This document shows, piece by piece, positions 1 through 8,375 of a stretch of 64,000 nt of DNA (the stretch's first letter is position 1; every line of letters starts with the position of its first letter). The position numbers were made by a program, and so were the translations under genes. Location of the stretch: assembly GCA_963663285.2 (NCBI GenBank), contig CAXXNI010000002.1, forward strand, positions 124,001 through 188,000, in the 5' to 3' direction. The notes beneath the pieces were generated by a model, which worked only from the letters and a program-made list of their open reading frames with translations, was not told the origin of the DNA and made no database searches. Origin of the DNA: CAXXOK01 sp963663285 (lineage in GTDB: Bacteria > Bacillota > Clostridia > Christensenellales > Aristaeellaceae).

Positions 1-701
1 TTCATAATGGAGATGATCAGGTTCCCGTTTTGGAAAATGTTTGCCAGCGCGCTTTCATCCACAAGCGTCTGGAACTGCTCCAGCGGGATCACGCTTTGCA
101 TAAGAGGCATTGAGGTAAAGAAAATGAAGCATAAGATGCAACCTATAACAAAACCAAAAACGCCTCCGGCCAGCCAATCCAGCTGTTTGAGCACCGGAAA
201 ACGGAAAACGCTGCGCAGCATGTTGATGAGGATGGTCAGTACTATGTAGCAGACCAGAAAACAAATGATAAAGCAGATCACGTTGATGCTGACCGAAAGA
301 ATGGTTTGGTTTACATAGTCGCCAACGGTGGTCGCCAGCGTCCCCATGGGGCTGAATACTTTCTCAGTCAGGTTCGCCTGCAAAAGACGACCGATAGGGT
401 CCGGTAGATTGGCCTTATCGACAATCGCCGTAATATTGCTGGCGCTGAGGGTATCCACTGCGCGGCTGCTGAGATCCAAATCACCCAGCAGACTGCCTGA
501 ATCGGTATAGCTGCTGATGAGACGGACAATTTCGGTATTGGAGCTAAGCGCGTCCGCCAGTTTGGGGAAAAGCCAGAAGGAACCCGCAAAGGAAAGCAGG
601 CTGCCGCCCAGATTCAGCAATGTTTGAATGAACCCCCGGTAGCATCCAAACAATATACATAACGCGATGAGAATGATAATGCCGTAATCGACCACATTCA
701 C
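1..701 (-). CDS. CvpA family membrane protein (partial, 3' end off window)
   Basis: Reading leftward from a GTG start at 701 gives an unbroken frame to the window edge, so the C-terminus is missing. The protein opens NVVDYGIIILIALCILFGCY and has about four hydrophobic segments separated by a polar stretch, with the GxxRGxxxxLxxLxG-like N-terminal pattern (GCYRGFIQTLLNLGG) typical of CvpA/colicin V production proteins of Bacillota. Known relatives are small integral membrane proteins; their molecular role is unclear. AAGGAG lies 9 nt upstream of the GTG. The gene follows the DUF5711 gene by 66 nt and is probably co-transcribed with it. The family call rests on the N-terminal motif and topology. 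Confidence 0.7.
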   Translation of the reverse strand, partial: MNVVDYGIIILIALCILFGCYRGFIQTLLNLGGSLLSFAGSFWLFPKLADALSSNTEIVRLISSYTDSGSLLGDLDLSSRAVDTLSASNITAIVDKANLPDPIGRLLQANLTEKVFSPMGTLATTVGDYVNQTILSVSINVICFIICFLVCYIVLTILINMLRSVFRFPVLKQLDWLAGGVFGFVIGCILCFIFFTSMPLMQSVIPLEQFQTLVDESALANIFQNGNLIISIM

Positions 702-767
702 GCGGAATCGCTCCTTTCAGACAAAAGAACCTAAGTAAGCACCCGGGCTTTCTAAATACAAACGGGT

Positions 768-1898
768 TTACCGGGCGGTAGCTTCCGGTAGGGTACATAC
801 GTATACTTCATCCCCGCAGGCGACCAGCATATGGCCGTCGTTTAGAACGCCGATGAAACGGTCGGCAGAAGCGTCCAGCGGTAAATCGTACGCAGAGAAA
901 CGGTTATCGTTCATGGAAGCGCGGTATAGCCGGTCGGCTCCCACGGCGTAGATATTCTTATCCCACACAGCGGCGCCAATGCAGGTATCCGGCAGGCTAT
1001 ACCGTTTATCTGTATCGCCGGAGATAAGGCGCAGCTCTCGAATGTCGTAATCGCTGTCGGTTTGCGCGGTGGGGGCGAACAGCATCAGCGCATTGCCCCT
1101 GTCCGGTATCTCTTTGCTGATGAGCCGCCACCCGTATACCAGTATGCTGGATGCGGTATCCTCGGTGCCCCGGTAGTTGAAGCTAAGCATCTTGCGGGTG
1201 TTGATGACCCGCAGGACGCTGCTTTCATACAACACCGCGTAGGTGATGGAATCTCCCAGTGATACCTCGCCGGTATTCATTTTACCGACTTCAAAGGTGT
1301 TTAAGATGGTGTTGGCGGCTGTGCCGAAAACATCCAACGCCAGCGTCCACATATATTCGCCGTTTTTACCGTAAAATCCCACATCCAGCAGAATCAGGTG
1401 CTCGTAAGCGTCGGCTTCTTCATCCATATGGGAACCCTGATGATCCTTTACCACCAGACGCGGAGTAGTACTGTCGCCAATGACGGCGGCTATATATTGT
1501 TTCCCGGCGCGGGCAAACTGGATGGGTTCGCCAAGATTATCGTTATAACTGGAACGTCCGTTTTGATCAATAATGTAGATGGTGTTTCCGGCCCATGCGA
1601 CAACAACATCGTCGGTGCAATCAAAACCGGCGCTTTCGCCCAGCTGGAACGACCAACGCACAGCGCCCGTATTGCTCATGCAGTGGATGCTTTCTCCGTC
1701 ATAATACAATACGTTGGAACCAAATGGTTTGATGCTGTCGTTATACTCACAGGGAAGGCGATACGCCGTGACATTGGTGACCGGGCGGGATTGAACCAAC
1801 GATATAATCAGGATAATCACCGCGGCTATGGCGGCGAGAATCCCAAGAAGAATCAATATCGATTGCCAGCGCTTTCGTCTGGGTTGTACCCTCTGCAT
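768..1898 (-). CDS. DUF5711 family membrane-anchored beta-propeller-like protein
   Basis: 376 residues. A basic N-terminus (MQRVQPRRKRW) is followed by one transmembrane segment (about residues 13-35) and a long extracytoplasmic domain. That domain contains repeated short beta-rich blocks such as SNTGAVRWSF, NTIYIIDQNG and GDEVYVCTL, which resemble PQQ/WD-like propeller blades. It matches my recollection of the DUF5711 family, found in Clostridia next to cvpA. No catalytic motif is visible. A GGAG site precedes the ATG. A sigma-A-type promoter lies about 80 nt upstream, and cvpA follows downstream. A role in envelope or cell-surface biology is inferred only from topology. Confidence 0.65.
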   Translation of the reverse strand: MQRVQPRRKRWQSILILLGILAAIAAVIILIISLVQSRPVTNVTAYRLPCEYNDSIKPFGSNVLYYDGESIHCMSNTGAVRWSFQLGESAGFDCTDDVVVAWAGNTIYIIDQNGRSSYNDNLGEPIQFARAGKQYIAAVIGDSTTPRLVVKDHQGSHMDEEADAYEHLILLDVGFYGKNGEYMWTLALDVFGTAANTILNTFEVGKMNTGEVSLGDSITYAVLYESSVLRVINTRKMLSFNYRGTEDTASSILVYGWRLISKEIPDRGNALMLFAPTAQTDSDYDIRELRLISGDTDKRYSLPDTCIGAAVWDKNIYAVGADRLYRASMNDNRFSAYDLPLDASADRFIGVLNDGHMLVACGDEVYVCTLPEATAR

Positions 1899-1979
1899 AG
1901 GCTCTCCTTTAAAAAAGCTTCCCTTGGTGAAGGGATGGCTCTGCGGCGGTACGGTTGGGAAGTACGCGCACTAATGTTT

Positions 1980-2008
1980 ATTATAGCGAAAACAGGAGTG
2001 GCTGACAA
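1980..2008 (-). promoter_or_regulatory. Sigma-A-type promoter for the DUF5711-cvpA pair
   Basis: On the minus strand, TTGTCA (2008-2003) is followed after 17 nt by a perfect TATAAT (1985-1980), placing the start site near 1973 and a leader of about 75 nt before the ATG at 1898. Confidence 0.65.
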
Positions 2009-2110
2009 GCGTCCGGTGGGATTGATGCGCCCATATGCGGTAATAAGTCATCTTTTGCGGCCAAACGGGTACGCCATAACAGATTATATAAATGGATCAA
2101 TGAATTAACC

Positions 2111-2166
2111 CTAAAAGCTCCCGCCAACAAACAGCAGGAGATAAACGGCTGTTTGGCGGGAGCTAT
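2111..2166 (-). terminator. Rho-independent terminator of the LRR gene
   Basis: Inverted repeat AGCTCCCGCC..AACAG (2116-2134) with CTGTTTGGCGGGAGCT (2149-2164), with a small bulge. Read on the minus strand the stem is followed by TTTTA. It lies about 100 nt past the stop of the leucine-rich-repeat gene. Confidence 0.6.
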
Positions 2167-2266
2167 GCGTGTGCATGGATGGGTTTTTGTAATTATGTAA
2201 ATCGCCTTTGGAATGCGATGATCTGTAGTATGCTCCATTCAGAAAAGTTATTCGTTTATCAACCTG

Positions 2267-3343
2267 TTAATTGATTATTTCCGTCGAAGGAAGCGATTGT
2301 TGCAAAGCGGCAAGCTGCGAAGCGTCAATGGGGTTGTCGGTTAACCATAGCTTTTTAAGACTGGTCAGATTTTTTAACGGTGTGATATCGGCGATCTGAT
2401 TATCGCTTAGATTCAGATAAACCAAACCGGTCAGCGTTTGCAGGGGTGTAACATCGCTGATTTGGTTACGGTCCAAATCCAGCTGCTTCAGATTGATCAG
2501 GCTTTGAATGGGGGTCACATCGGTAATCTGGTTATCATAGAGAGAAAGGTACTTCAGGCTTGTTAATTGTTGTACGGGGCTGATATTGGTAATCAGGCAA
2601 CTGCCGAGGCACAGTACTTCTAATGTGGTCAATTCCTGTACAGGTGTTATATCGGCAATTTGGTTACCGGTAAGTGTTAATTCGGTCAACTGCGGTAAAC
2701 CCTTGACTGCATCAATATCGGTGATTTGGTTATTGTTGAGATAGAGTTTTAATAAGCTGCTGAAATTACTTACGACAGAGATGTCTGTTACCTGATTGTT
2801 CAGCAAATCCAGCTGCTGCAGATTTGCCAGATTTTGCAGCGGAGCAATATCCGCGATTTGGTTTTGCCTGAGTAGCAAGTGCGTTAGCGCAGTCAGGTTT
2901 TGCAATGGGGTGACGTCGGTAATCTGGTTTTTACTGAGACTGAGCATTTGCAGATTGGTCAAGTTTTGTAATGGCATGATATCAGAAATTTGATTGCCGG
3001 CTAGTTCCAGCAGCGCTAAGCCGGACAGGTCTTGCAGCGGGCTCAGATCGCTGATAGTATTGGTTTTCATATTGAGCCGCTGCAATCCTGTGAAGTGTTT
3101 CAGGAAAGATAGATCCGTTACTTCCATTTCTGAAAAATCCAACAGCATCATTTGATCTACGTCAGAAGGATAAATTGGTTCCGAGTCCTTTCCAAGTGCG
3201 TTTCGCAATGCAAATTCAACATTTTCATCTATAAAGAGTATTGGTTCTTCTCCTGCAACGGCGGTTGGTACGGCTAGAATAGAAAACAGCAAACATAAAA
3301 CCAAAGCCATCGCGATGTTGTGAAAGAATGTTTTTTTCAACAT
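2267..3343 (-). CDS. Secreted leucine-rich-repeat (internalin-like) protein
   Basis: 358 residues. The start is placed at the ATG at 3343 (MLKKTFFHN) because GGGAGGC lies 7 nt upstream; an in-frame ATG at 3358 would sit inside that ribosome site. A type I signal peptide ends near AVPTAVAG. A short cap follows, then about twelve 22-residue repeats of the form LxxLTxLxxLxLxxNQIxDIxPL, as in internalins and other bacterial LRR proteins that bind proteins. No LPxTG, LysM or other wall anchor is seen at the C-terminus (ends STEIIN), so it is probably released or held by an unknown route. One repeat is irregular (LGSCLITNISPV). It appears monocistronic with its own terminator. Confidence 0.85.
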   Translation of the reverse strand: MLKKTFFHNIAMALVLCLLFSILAVPTAVAGEEPILFIDENVEFALRNALGKDSEPIYPSDVDQMMLLDFSEMEVTDLSFLKHFTGLQRLNMKTNTISDLSPLQDLSGLALLELAGNQISDIMPLQNLTNLQMLSLSKNQITDVTPLQNLTALTHLLLRQNQIADIAPLQNLANLQQLDLLNNQVTDISVVSNFSSLLKLYLNNNQITDIDAVKGLPQLTELTLTGNQIADITPVQELTTLEVLCLGSCLITNISPVQQLTSLKYLSLYDNQITDVTPIQSLINLKQLDLDRNQISDVTPLQTLTGLVYLNLSDNQIADITPLKNLTSLKKLWLTDNPIDASQLAALQQSLPSTEIIN

Positions 3344-3912
3344 ACTTACGCCTCCCATTAGCTTATGGAGTATTGGTGCTTGTTTACTTGTGTGAAATAG
3401 AAGCGGTACCGGAAAATAATGTTAGTCAAAAGACGTGCTTACAGTTATCGTATTACTGGAATGTCTTTTAGCCATTGTACAGTGGGAATTTCGGTGTTCA
3501 TATTCCGGTTTTTGTAGGCAAACGGCATGCAAAGGATAGTATCGTCGCTGCTTATCTGTATCCTTAGTATAAAGAATATTTCCCAAAAACGCAAACATGG
3601 GAAGTGCAATTTAAATAGTATCAACCGTCATGAAGCAAACGGCGAATGGGCGGTGCTCATATACGTTGAGATTTCGTTTGCAACTGGAACACGGGAATAA
3701 ACTACGTTGTAAAATGACACGCCTGTCTCCAGAACAGGCGTGTTTTCTCCGCAGGCTTCTGCGTGCCCCGCAGCATTGCTTCATTTTTCATTATTTTATG
3801 AACATGGACATGTGAAAGAATAAACAGAGCATGGCAGGCTTTTTCACATAGAACAGTTACCTATGCTGTTGTTTGTATAAAATGAGTAGTGCACATATGA
3901 GGCAACCAGACA
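3344..3912. other. Intergenic, no gene seen
   Basis: 570 bp between two minus-strand genes. Short open frames here lack ribosome sites and family features. Only a hairpin at 3717-3743 (listed separately) and a weak TGTGAAA/TTTCACA inverted repeat near 3812-3849 stand out. Confidence 0.5.
3717..3747 (-). terminator. Hairpin, probable terminator after the radical SAM gene
   Basis: Perfect 10-bp stem ACACGCCTGT (3717-3726) / ACAGGCGTGT (3734-3743) with a 7-nt loop. Short T runs flank it on both strands. It lies about 170 nt beyond the radical SAM stop; no plus-strand gene precedes it. Confidence 0.45.
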
Positions 3913-5037
3913 CTATAACAGCAGTTCACCCGGCCTGTACCCCTCGGGCAAATCCTCTTCTTCTACAAAAGGTAGAGTATCATCCTGCAGAACCGGCAAG
4001 AACGCGTAATACGGTATCCGGTCAAACTCGCAGGCATAACTGCTGGAACCAAACCATCCGCCCTCTTTGGCACGCAGGTTTAAATCCCGGGCAAACTTCG
4101 TATCATTGGAACAGTCATGTACCACCAGGGGCCAGCTTTCCTCATTGGCGATCTTCATCATCCGCAGAGTTAATTCCCGGCTCCAGATGGGTGAAATATA
4201 GCCGTGACGGGAAATGTACATGCTTTCGCCTTCGTAATTATCTATGTTGTTTACATTCAGGTGCAATTCCGCACAGTTGATAAAATCCAGACCCGTAGCC
4301 AGAATGACTTCCTTCTTTTGGAAGAAGGACTGATAGAATTCCGGGGTCATAGGTGTTTCTATGCCAACATAGGGGATGTATTGCTTTGCCAACCGAATAT
4401 TTTCTATTACAGTATCCGCGCAATTGGTTGCCCCCAGGTTGAAACGCAGTTCATTCAGCCCGGCTTGTGCCAGCGCTTTCAGGTTTTCCGCTGTGGCCAG
4501 CGTGCCGTTGGTGTACATGTGTTGGTGGACTCCTGCCTTATGAAAGGTGCTGATGATGGGATAGTACTTCTCAATTTCCATAAAAGGCTCTAAATAAACA
4601 TAGGAAATTCCTGTGGGTTTGCGGTGAATGGATAAAAGAAGATCGATGTCCTTTTCGTAAAATTTTGTACCGCCGATCTCCCACATCCCTTCGCCGATTG
4701 GCGGTTGGCAATGCAATTCGCCATAGTCGTAACAAAATTTACAGGCAAGATTGCAGCGGTTTGTTTTACGTATCGCGCTCAACCCCGTCCCAAGCAGGCA
4801 GGAGCGGCAGCCTGCGGGAAACCGGCTTTCCGGACCAACAAAATAAGTCCTGTTCTCCAGCGTATGTAAGCCGCTAATTTGCGCCATAAGCGCTGCGTTA
4901 CGGTGGTTTACTGCCGTTTCGATTTGAGCAAAAACAGCATACACAATCTCCTGCTGATAGGTGAGCAGTTCCTCCTCTTCCGGCAATTCGGCAAAAAAGG
5001 TGAACCATTGCAGCGCGTTCTTTTTTGAAATCTTCAT
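3913..5037 (-). CDS. Radical SAM protein of unassigned function
   Basis: 374 residues. The cluster-binding motif CNLACKFC (C95, C99, C102; CX3CX2C) marks a radical SAM domain that binds [4Fe-4S] and S-adenosylmethionine. An additional CRSC pair (C77, C80) precedes it, with further cysteines at C110 and near the C-terminus (DCSND, YACEF), which could hold an auxiliary cluster. A TIM-barrel-like TNGTL strand follows the cluster motif as in other members. The N-terminal 60 residues are helical and rich in Glu. No substrate peptide, partner enzyme or biosynthetic neighbour is adjacent, so the reaction cannot be named. It stands alone between long intergenic regions. Confidence 0.8.
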   Translation of the reverse strand: MKISKKNALQWFTFFAELPEEEELLTYQQEIVYAVFAQIETAVNHRNAALMAQISGLHTLENRTYFVGPESRFPAGCRSCLLGTGLSAIRKTNRCNLACKFCYDYGELHCQPPIGEGMWEIGGTKFYEKDIDLLLSIHRKPTGISYVYLEPFMEIEKYYPIISTFHKAGVHQHMYTNGTLATAENLKALAQAGLNELRFNLGATNCADTVIENIRLAKQYIPYVGIETPMTPEFYQSFFQKKEVILATGLDFINCAELHLNVNNIDNYEGESMYISRHGYISPIWSRELTLRMMKIANEESWPLVVHDCSNDTKFARDLNLRAKEGGWFGSSSYACEFDRIPYYAFLPVLQDDTLPFVEEEDLPEGYRPGELLL

Positions 5038-5520
5038 AAAATATCTAACTTATCCTTCCCGTTGCTTACGATATGCAATGCCGTAATGCTTTTCCACGGA
5101 TGCCCTGAAAAGCATTCGCCGGAAAAACGAGATGGCGGCATCATGAATTGTTCTATTCTTCTTTCGATGCGCAGCAGGGGAATTCCCCCGTTATAGCAGA
5201 TGTGGTTACCGGTAAGTTTAATTTGTTGATTTTATAGGAATATCCGAGAGAAACGCCTCCGGTTCCCTTGGGCAACCGAATAGAAGTTCAGGCTTGGAAG
5301 TGCCTCCATAAAGCCTTCTCTGTGCAAATTGTTGTGAATGTTATGATAAAATATTCATCAATATGAAGTATAATCATACAAACAATGGTACGTGTTTAAT
5401 CGAGAAGTAACGGGAAAGCGTATACAAAGGACGATGGGAATTACCTTATATTTACATAATTTCTGAAAATATTATTTCGATTGAGCCTGTCTGTTGCGGA
5501 ATAAACGAAGATAGCTGTAT
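5038..5520. other. Intergenic, no gene seen
   Basis: 480 bp between the divergent radical SAM gene and the purine operon promoter. AT-rich, with no convincing open frame. I looked for a purine riboswitch here and in the leader and did not find its conserved core. Confidence 0.5.
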
Positions 5521-5550
5521 TTGACAAGTACGATTAACGTTTGGTATAAT
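5521..5550 (+). promoter_or_regulatory. Consensus sigma-A promoter of the purine operon
   Basis: TTGACA (5521-5526), an 18-nt spacer and TATAAT (5545-5550). Both hexamers are perfect. The start site is expected near 5557, giving a 5' leader of about 93 nt before the binding-protein gene. Confidence 0.85.
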
Positions 5551-5560
5551 TATGCGGCAG

Positions 5561-5611
5561 AAACGCAATGGCGCGCGGGTGAAAATTTCATCTGTTTGCC
5601 ATTGCGTTTTT
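5561..5611 (+). terminator. Leader hairpin with T run (candidate attenuator)
   Basis: Perfect 12-bp stem AAACGCAATGGC (5561-5572) / GCCATTGCGTTT (5598-5609), ending in TTTTT, directly downstream of the predicted transcription start. The loop holds a small TGAAA-A-TTTCA inverted repeat. It has the form of an intrinsic terminator inside the 5' leader, so it may attenuate the operon. A protective 5' hairpin is the alternative. Confidence 0.6.
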
Positions 5612-5649
5612 CAGTAGGGATGCGTTATTTTGAAGGAGGGTTCACATCA

Positions 5650-6741
5650 ATGAGGAAAATTGTAAGCCTGTTACTGACTTGCGTATTGGTCCTTTCACTG
5701 GTGGCTGTGCCTGCTGTGGCAGAAACAGCTTCGGGGCTTCCGGCTCTTACGGCGGATGAAATTCACATCGGCGCTGTGTTTAACACCGAACTTGGTACAG
5801 AGGGTTTCAGCTATGCGCTTGGCCAGGGCTTTGCGGCACTGGAAGCAGCAGGCTACCAAGTGGATTACGCGTTCAGCGTTCCTGAGTCTGCGGAGTGCGA
5901 GACGGCCATTGAGAACTTGATTGCTCAGGGCTGCAACGTAATCTACGCCACCAGCTATGGCTACGGCGAATTTACCGCCAACGTCGCGGCGCGTCACCCC
6001 GATATTTACTTTAACCACTATTCCGGCAGCATCAACGCCGAAAACCTCGCTACGTTCTTCCCGAAAAACTTCCAAAGCGAGTACCTTTGCGGAATTATCG
6101 CAGGTCTGCGTACCGAAACCAACCAAATCGGTTACCTGTGCTCCTATGCGATTCCCGAATGCGTCCGCATGGTGGATGCTTTCACGCTGGGTGCAAAATC
6201 CGTCAATCCCGATGCAATCGTGAATGTGAAGTGGACGGGCTCCTGGTTTGATCCCGCCATCGAAACTGCGACGGCGACCGAACTGGTCAACAGCGGCAGT
6301 GATATCATCATTGCCTATCTGGACAGCCTTAACGCGGCGATCGCGGCAGCCGGACTGGGCGCGTACTCGTTCGGTTATGCTACTTCCGGCTACGAGACGA
6401 TTCCGGAATCCTTCCTGGCCAGCCCCGCTTGCGACTGGGAATCCTTCTTCGTAAACGATGTACAGCGCGTGATTGACGGCACTTGGACCGGTACCAGCCA
6501 GTGGCTTGGTATTCAGGATGGCTTGGTAAGCCTGACTGAAATGTACAATGTTGCCGAAGGCACGCAAGAAGCTGTAGATGCGGCGATCGCCGGTTTCATG
6601 GATGGCACGCTGGATATTTGGGCGGGCGAAATCCTTGACAACGAAGGCAATGTAGCCGTTCCTGCTGGCGAAACGCTGGACGATGCTTCGCTGCTGTCCC
6701 TGTACTGGTTTGTGGATGGCGTAAACGGCAGCATTCAGTAA
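5650..6741 (+). CDS. BMP-family (PnrA-like) nucleoside-binding protein of ABC transporter
   Basis: 363 residues. The ATG at 5650 is chosen because GGAGGG lies 9 nt upstream and the protein then begins with a type I signal peptide (MRKIVSLLLT to AVA|ETA). A longer upstream frame would run through the promoter. The body matches the Bmp/PnrA family: IHIGAVFNTELG..GFSYALGQGF at the start of lobe 1, NVIYATSYGYGEF, and IIAGLRTETNQIGYLCSYAIPE. These proteins bind purine nucleosides outside the membrane. There is no lipobox cysteine, unusual for a Gram-positive binding protein, so retention at the surface is unexplained. It is the first gene of the operon, followed by a large hairpin and the ATPase gene. 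Confidence 0.9.
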   Translation: MRKIVSLLLTCVLVLSLVAVPAVAETASGLPALTADEIHIGAVFNTELGTEGFSYALGQGFAALEAAGYQVDYAFSVPESAECETAIENLIAQGCNVIYATSYGYGEFTANVAARHPDIYFNHYSGSINAENLATFFPKNFQSEYLCGIIAGLRTETNQIGYLCSYAIPECVRMVDAFTLGAKSVNPDAIVNVKWTGSWFDPAIETATATELVNSGSDIIIAYLDSLNAAIAAAGLGAYSFGYATSGYETIPESFLASPACDWESFFVNDVQRVIDGTWTGTSQWLGIQDGLVSLTEMYNVAEGTQEAVDAAIAGFMDGTLDIWAGEILDNEGNVAVPAGETLDDASLLSLYWFVDGVNGSIQ

Positions 6742-6758
6742 GTTTTAATTTCTTTCAT

Positions 6759-6814
6759 ACAAGTAAAAATTGCTTTTCGCACCTGCAACGATGTGAAAAG
6801 CGATTTTTACTTGT
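6759..6814 (+). promoter_or_regulatory. Large intercistronic hairpin after the binding-protein gene
   Basis: 23-bp near-perfect stem, left arm 6759-6781 and right arm 6792-6814, differing at only two pairs, with a 10-nt loop. No long T run follows. Placed between the binding-protein and ATPase genes, it probably protects the upstream mRNA from 3' decay or partly terminates transcription. Confidence 0.65.
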
Positions 6815-6842
6815 GTGACTTTTCACAGGATGGGAGAATGGC

Positions 6843-8375
6843 ATGGCAAAAGCGACTGTGGTTGAACTGCGACAGATTAAAAAGCATTTTGGCACGGTAA
6901 AAGCGAACGACGGAGTAGATTTGTTGATCCGCACCGGAGAAATTCACGCGATCCTCGGCGAAAACGGTTCCGGAAAGAGCACGCTGATGAATATACTGTC
7001 GGGGTTATATCTTCCCGACGATGGAGAAATTCTGGTGGACGGCCAGCCGGTGACCATCCGTTCGCCCAAGGATGCGATGGAGCGTGGCATCGGGATGATT
7101 CACCAGCATTTTAAGCTGGTCGAAGAGCTTACTGCGTGGGAAAATATCGTCGGCGGGATGCGAAGCAGCTTGTTTCTGCCGAAAAAGAAGATCGTCGCCG
7201 AAGTTAATGCGCTTTGTAAAAAGTTCAAACTCCAACTTAACCCGGATAAAAGGGTTCACCGCATGACAATCGGCGAGAAACAGACGCTGGAAATTGTCAA
7301 GGCGTTGTATCGCGGCGCGGAGCTGATGATACTGGATGAGCCCACAGCTGTTTTGACGACACAGGAAGCTGAAAAGCTGTTTGAAATCCTTCGTGAAATG
7401 AAAGCCAACGGGTGCGCGGTGATCATTATTACCCACAAGCTGAACGAAGTGATGGACGTGAGCGACAGGGTAACGGTTCTGCGCAAAGGTGTAAGCGTTG
7501 CTGGCATAAAAACCGTAGATACATCGCCCAAACAGCTTGCGGAGCTGATGGTAGGCCGCGAGATCGACATTTCTGTACCGTATGTAAAAGTACCGCGGGA
7601 AGAAAAGGAAACAGTGCTTGCCATTCGCGACCTGTGTATGACCGAAAAGGGCGTTGGGGAGAAACTGAACATTAAAGCGCTGGACGCTTATGCATATGAA
7701 ATTCTCGGTATCGCGGGTGTTGCTGACAGCGGCCAAAAGGAACTGTGCGAGGCGATTACGGGCATCCAAAAGGCGAGTGGAAGTATTCGCCTGAAAGAGC
7801 AGGAGCTAATCGGCATGACCCCGCGCATGATGCGTACGCATGGGGTGCAGATTGGTTTTGTGCCGGAGGACCGGCTGGGCATGGGGCTGGCGGAAGGTAT
7901 GAGCATCAGTGACAATGTTTCGCTTCGGTCATACCACACGGACAAGGGATTGCTGCTGAATAAAAAATCCGAACTCCGCCGCGCGGAAACGTTGATACAG
8001 GAGTATCATGTCAGTACCGCAGGCGCTGCACAGGCGATTCAAAGCCTGTCGGGTGGCAATATACAAAAGGTGCTTCTCGGGCGCGAAATCGACCGGAACG
8101 TGGATTTTTTTATTGCGGCCTATCCTGTGCGCGGTTTGGATATTGGCGCATCCGACTTCATTTTTGAAAAATTAAATGAGGAAAAGCAAAAGGGTGTGGC
8201 GATCCTGTTTATTGGCGAAGACCTGGATGCGCTGCTGGGCATTTGCGACCGAATCGCGGTACTGCACAGCGGCGAGCTGATGGGCGTGGTGGATGCGAAA
8301 ACAACTACAAAAAGTCAGCTGGGGCTGATGATGATGGGACGGAAGCAGGAGGATGTTGCCGATGCTGAGAATTGA
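6843..8375 (+). CDS. ABC transporter ATP-binding protein, nucleoside (NupA/YufO type)
   Basis: 510 residues with two fused nucleotide-binding domains, the usual architecture of nucleoside and simple-sugar importers. The N-terminal half has Walker A GENGSGKST, the signature variant MTIGEKQ and Walker B LMILDEPTA. The C-terminal half has a degenerate Walker A (GVADSGQKE), signature LSGGNIQK and a divergent Walker B, where the usual DEPTRGLD is replaced by AAYPVRGLD, so the second site probably has little hydrolytic activity. It energises uptake through the two permeases that follow. Its end overlaps the next gene's start by 14 nt, implying translational coupling. Confidence 0.92.
   Translation: MAKATVVELRQIKKHFGTVKANDGVDLLIRTGEIHAILGENGSGKSTLMNILSGLYLPDDGEILVDGQPVTIRSPKDAMERGIGMIHQHFKLVEELTAWENIVGGMRSSLFLPKKKIVAEVNALCKKFKLQLNPDKRVHRMTIGEKQTLEIVKALYRGAELMILDEPTAVLTTQEAEKLFEILREMKANGCAVIIITHKLNEVMDVSDRVTVLRKGVSVAGIKTVDTSPKQLAELMVGREIDISVPYVKVPREEKETVLAIRDLCMTEKGVGEKLNIKALDAYAYEILGIAGVADSGQKELCEAITGIQKASGSIRLKEQELIGMTPRMMRTHGVQIGFVPEDRLGMGLAEGMSISDNVSLRSYHTDKGLLLNKKSELRRAETLIQEYHVSTAGAAQAIQSLSGGNIQKVLLGREIDRNVDFFIAAYPVRGLDIGASDFIFEKLNEEKQKGVAILFIGEDLDALLGICDRIAVLHSGELMGVVDAKTTTKSQLGLMMMGRKQEDVADAEN

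Noticed and set aside
2300..3100. Regularly spaced DNA repeats resembling a CRISPR or minisatellite array
   Set aside because: The roughly 66-nt periodicity encodes the 22-residue leucine-rich repeats of the gene at 2267; repeats are imperfect and there are no unique spacers.
5300..5649. Purine riboswitch before the nucleoside operon
   Set aside because: The expected conserved three-way-junction core was not found; only the terminator-like stem is present, so I report an attenuator without a named aptamer.
5521..5649. N-terminal extension of the binding protein starting at 5521
   Set aside because: It would run through the promoter and leader hairpin and bury the signal peptide; the ATG at 5650 has a good ribosome site.
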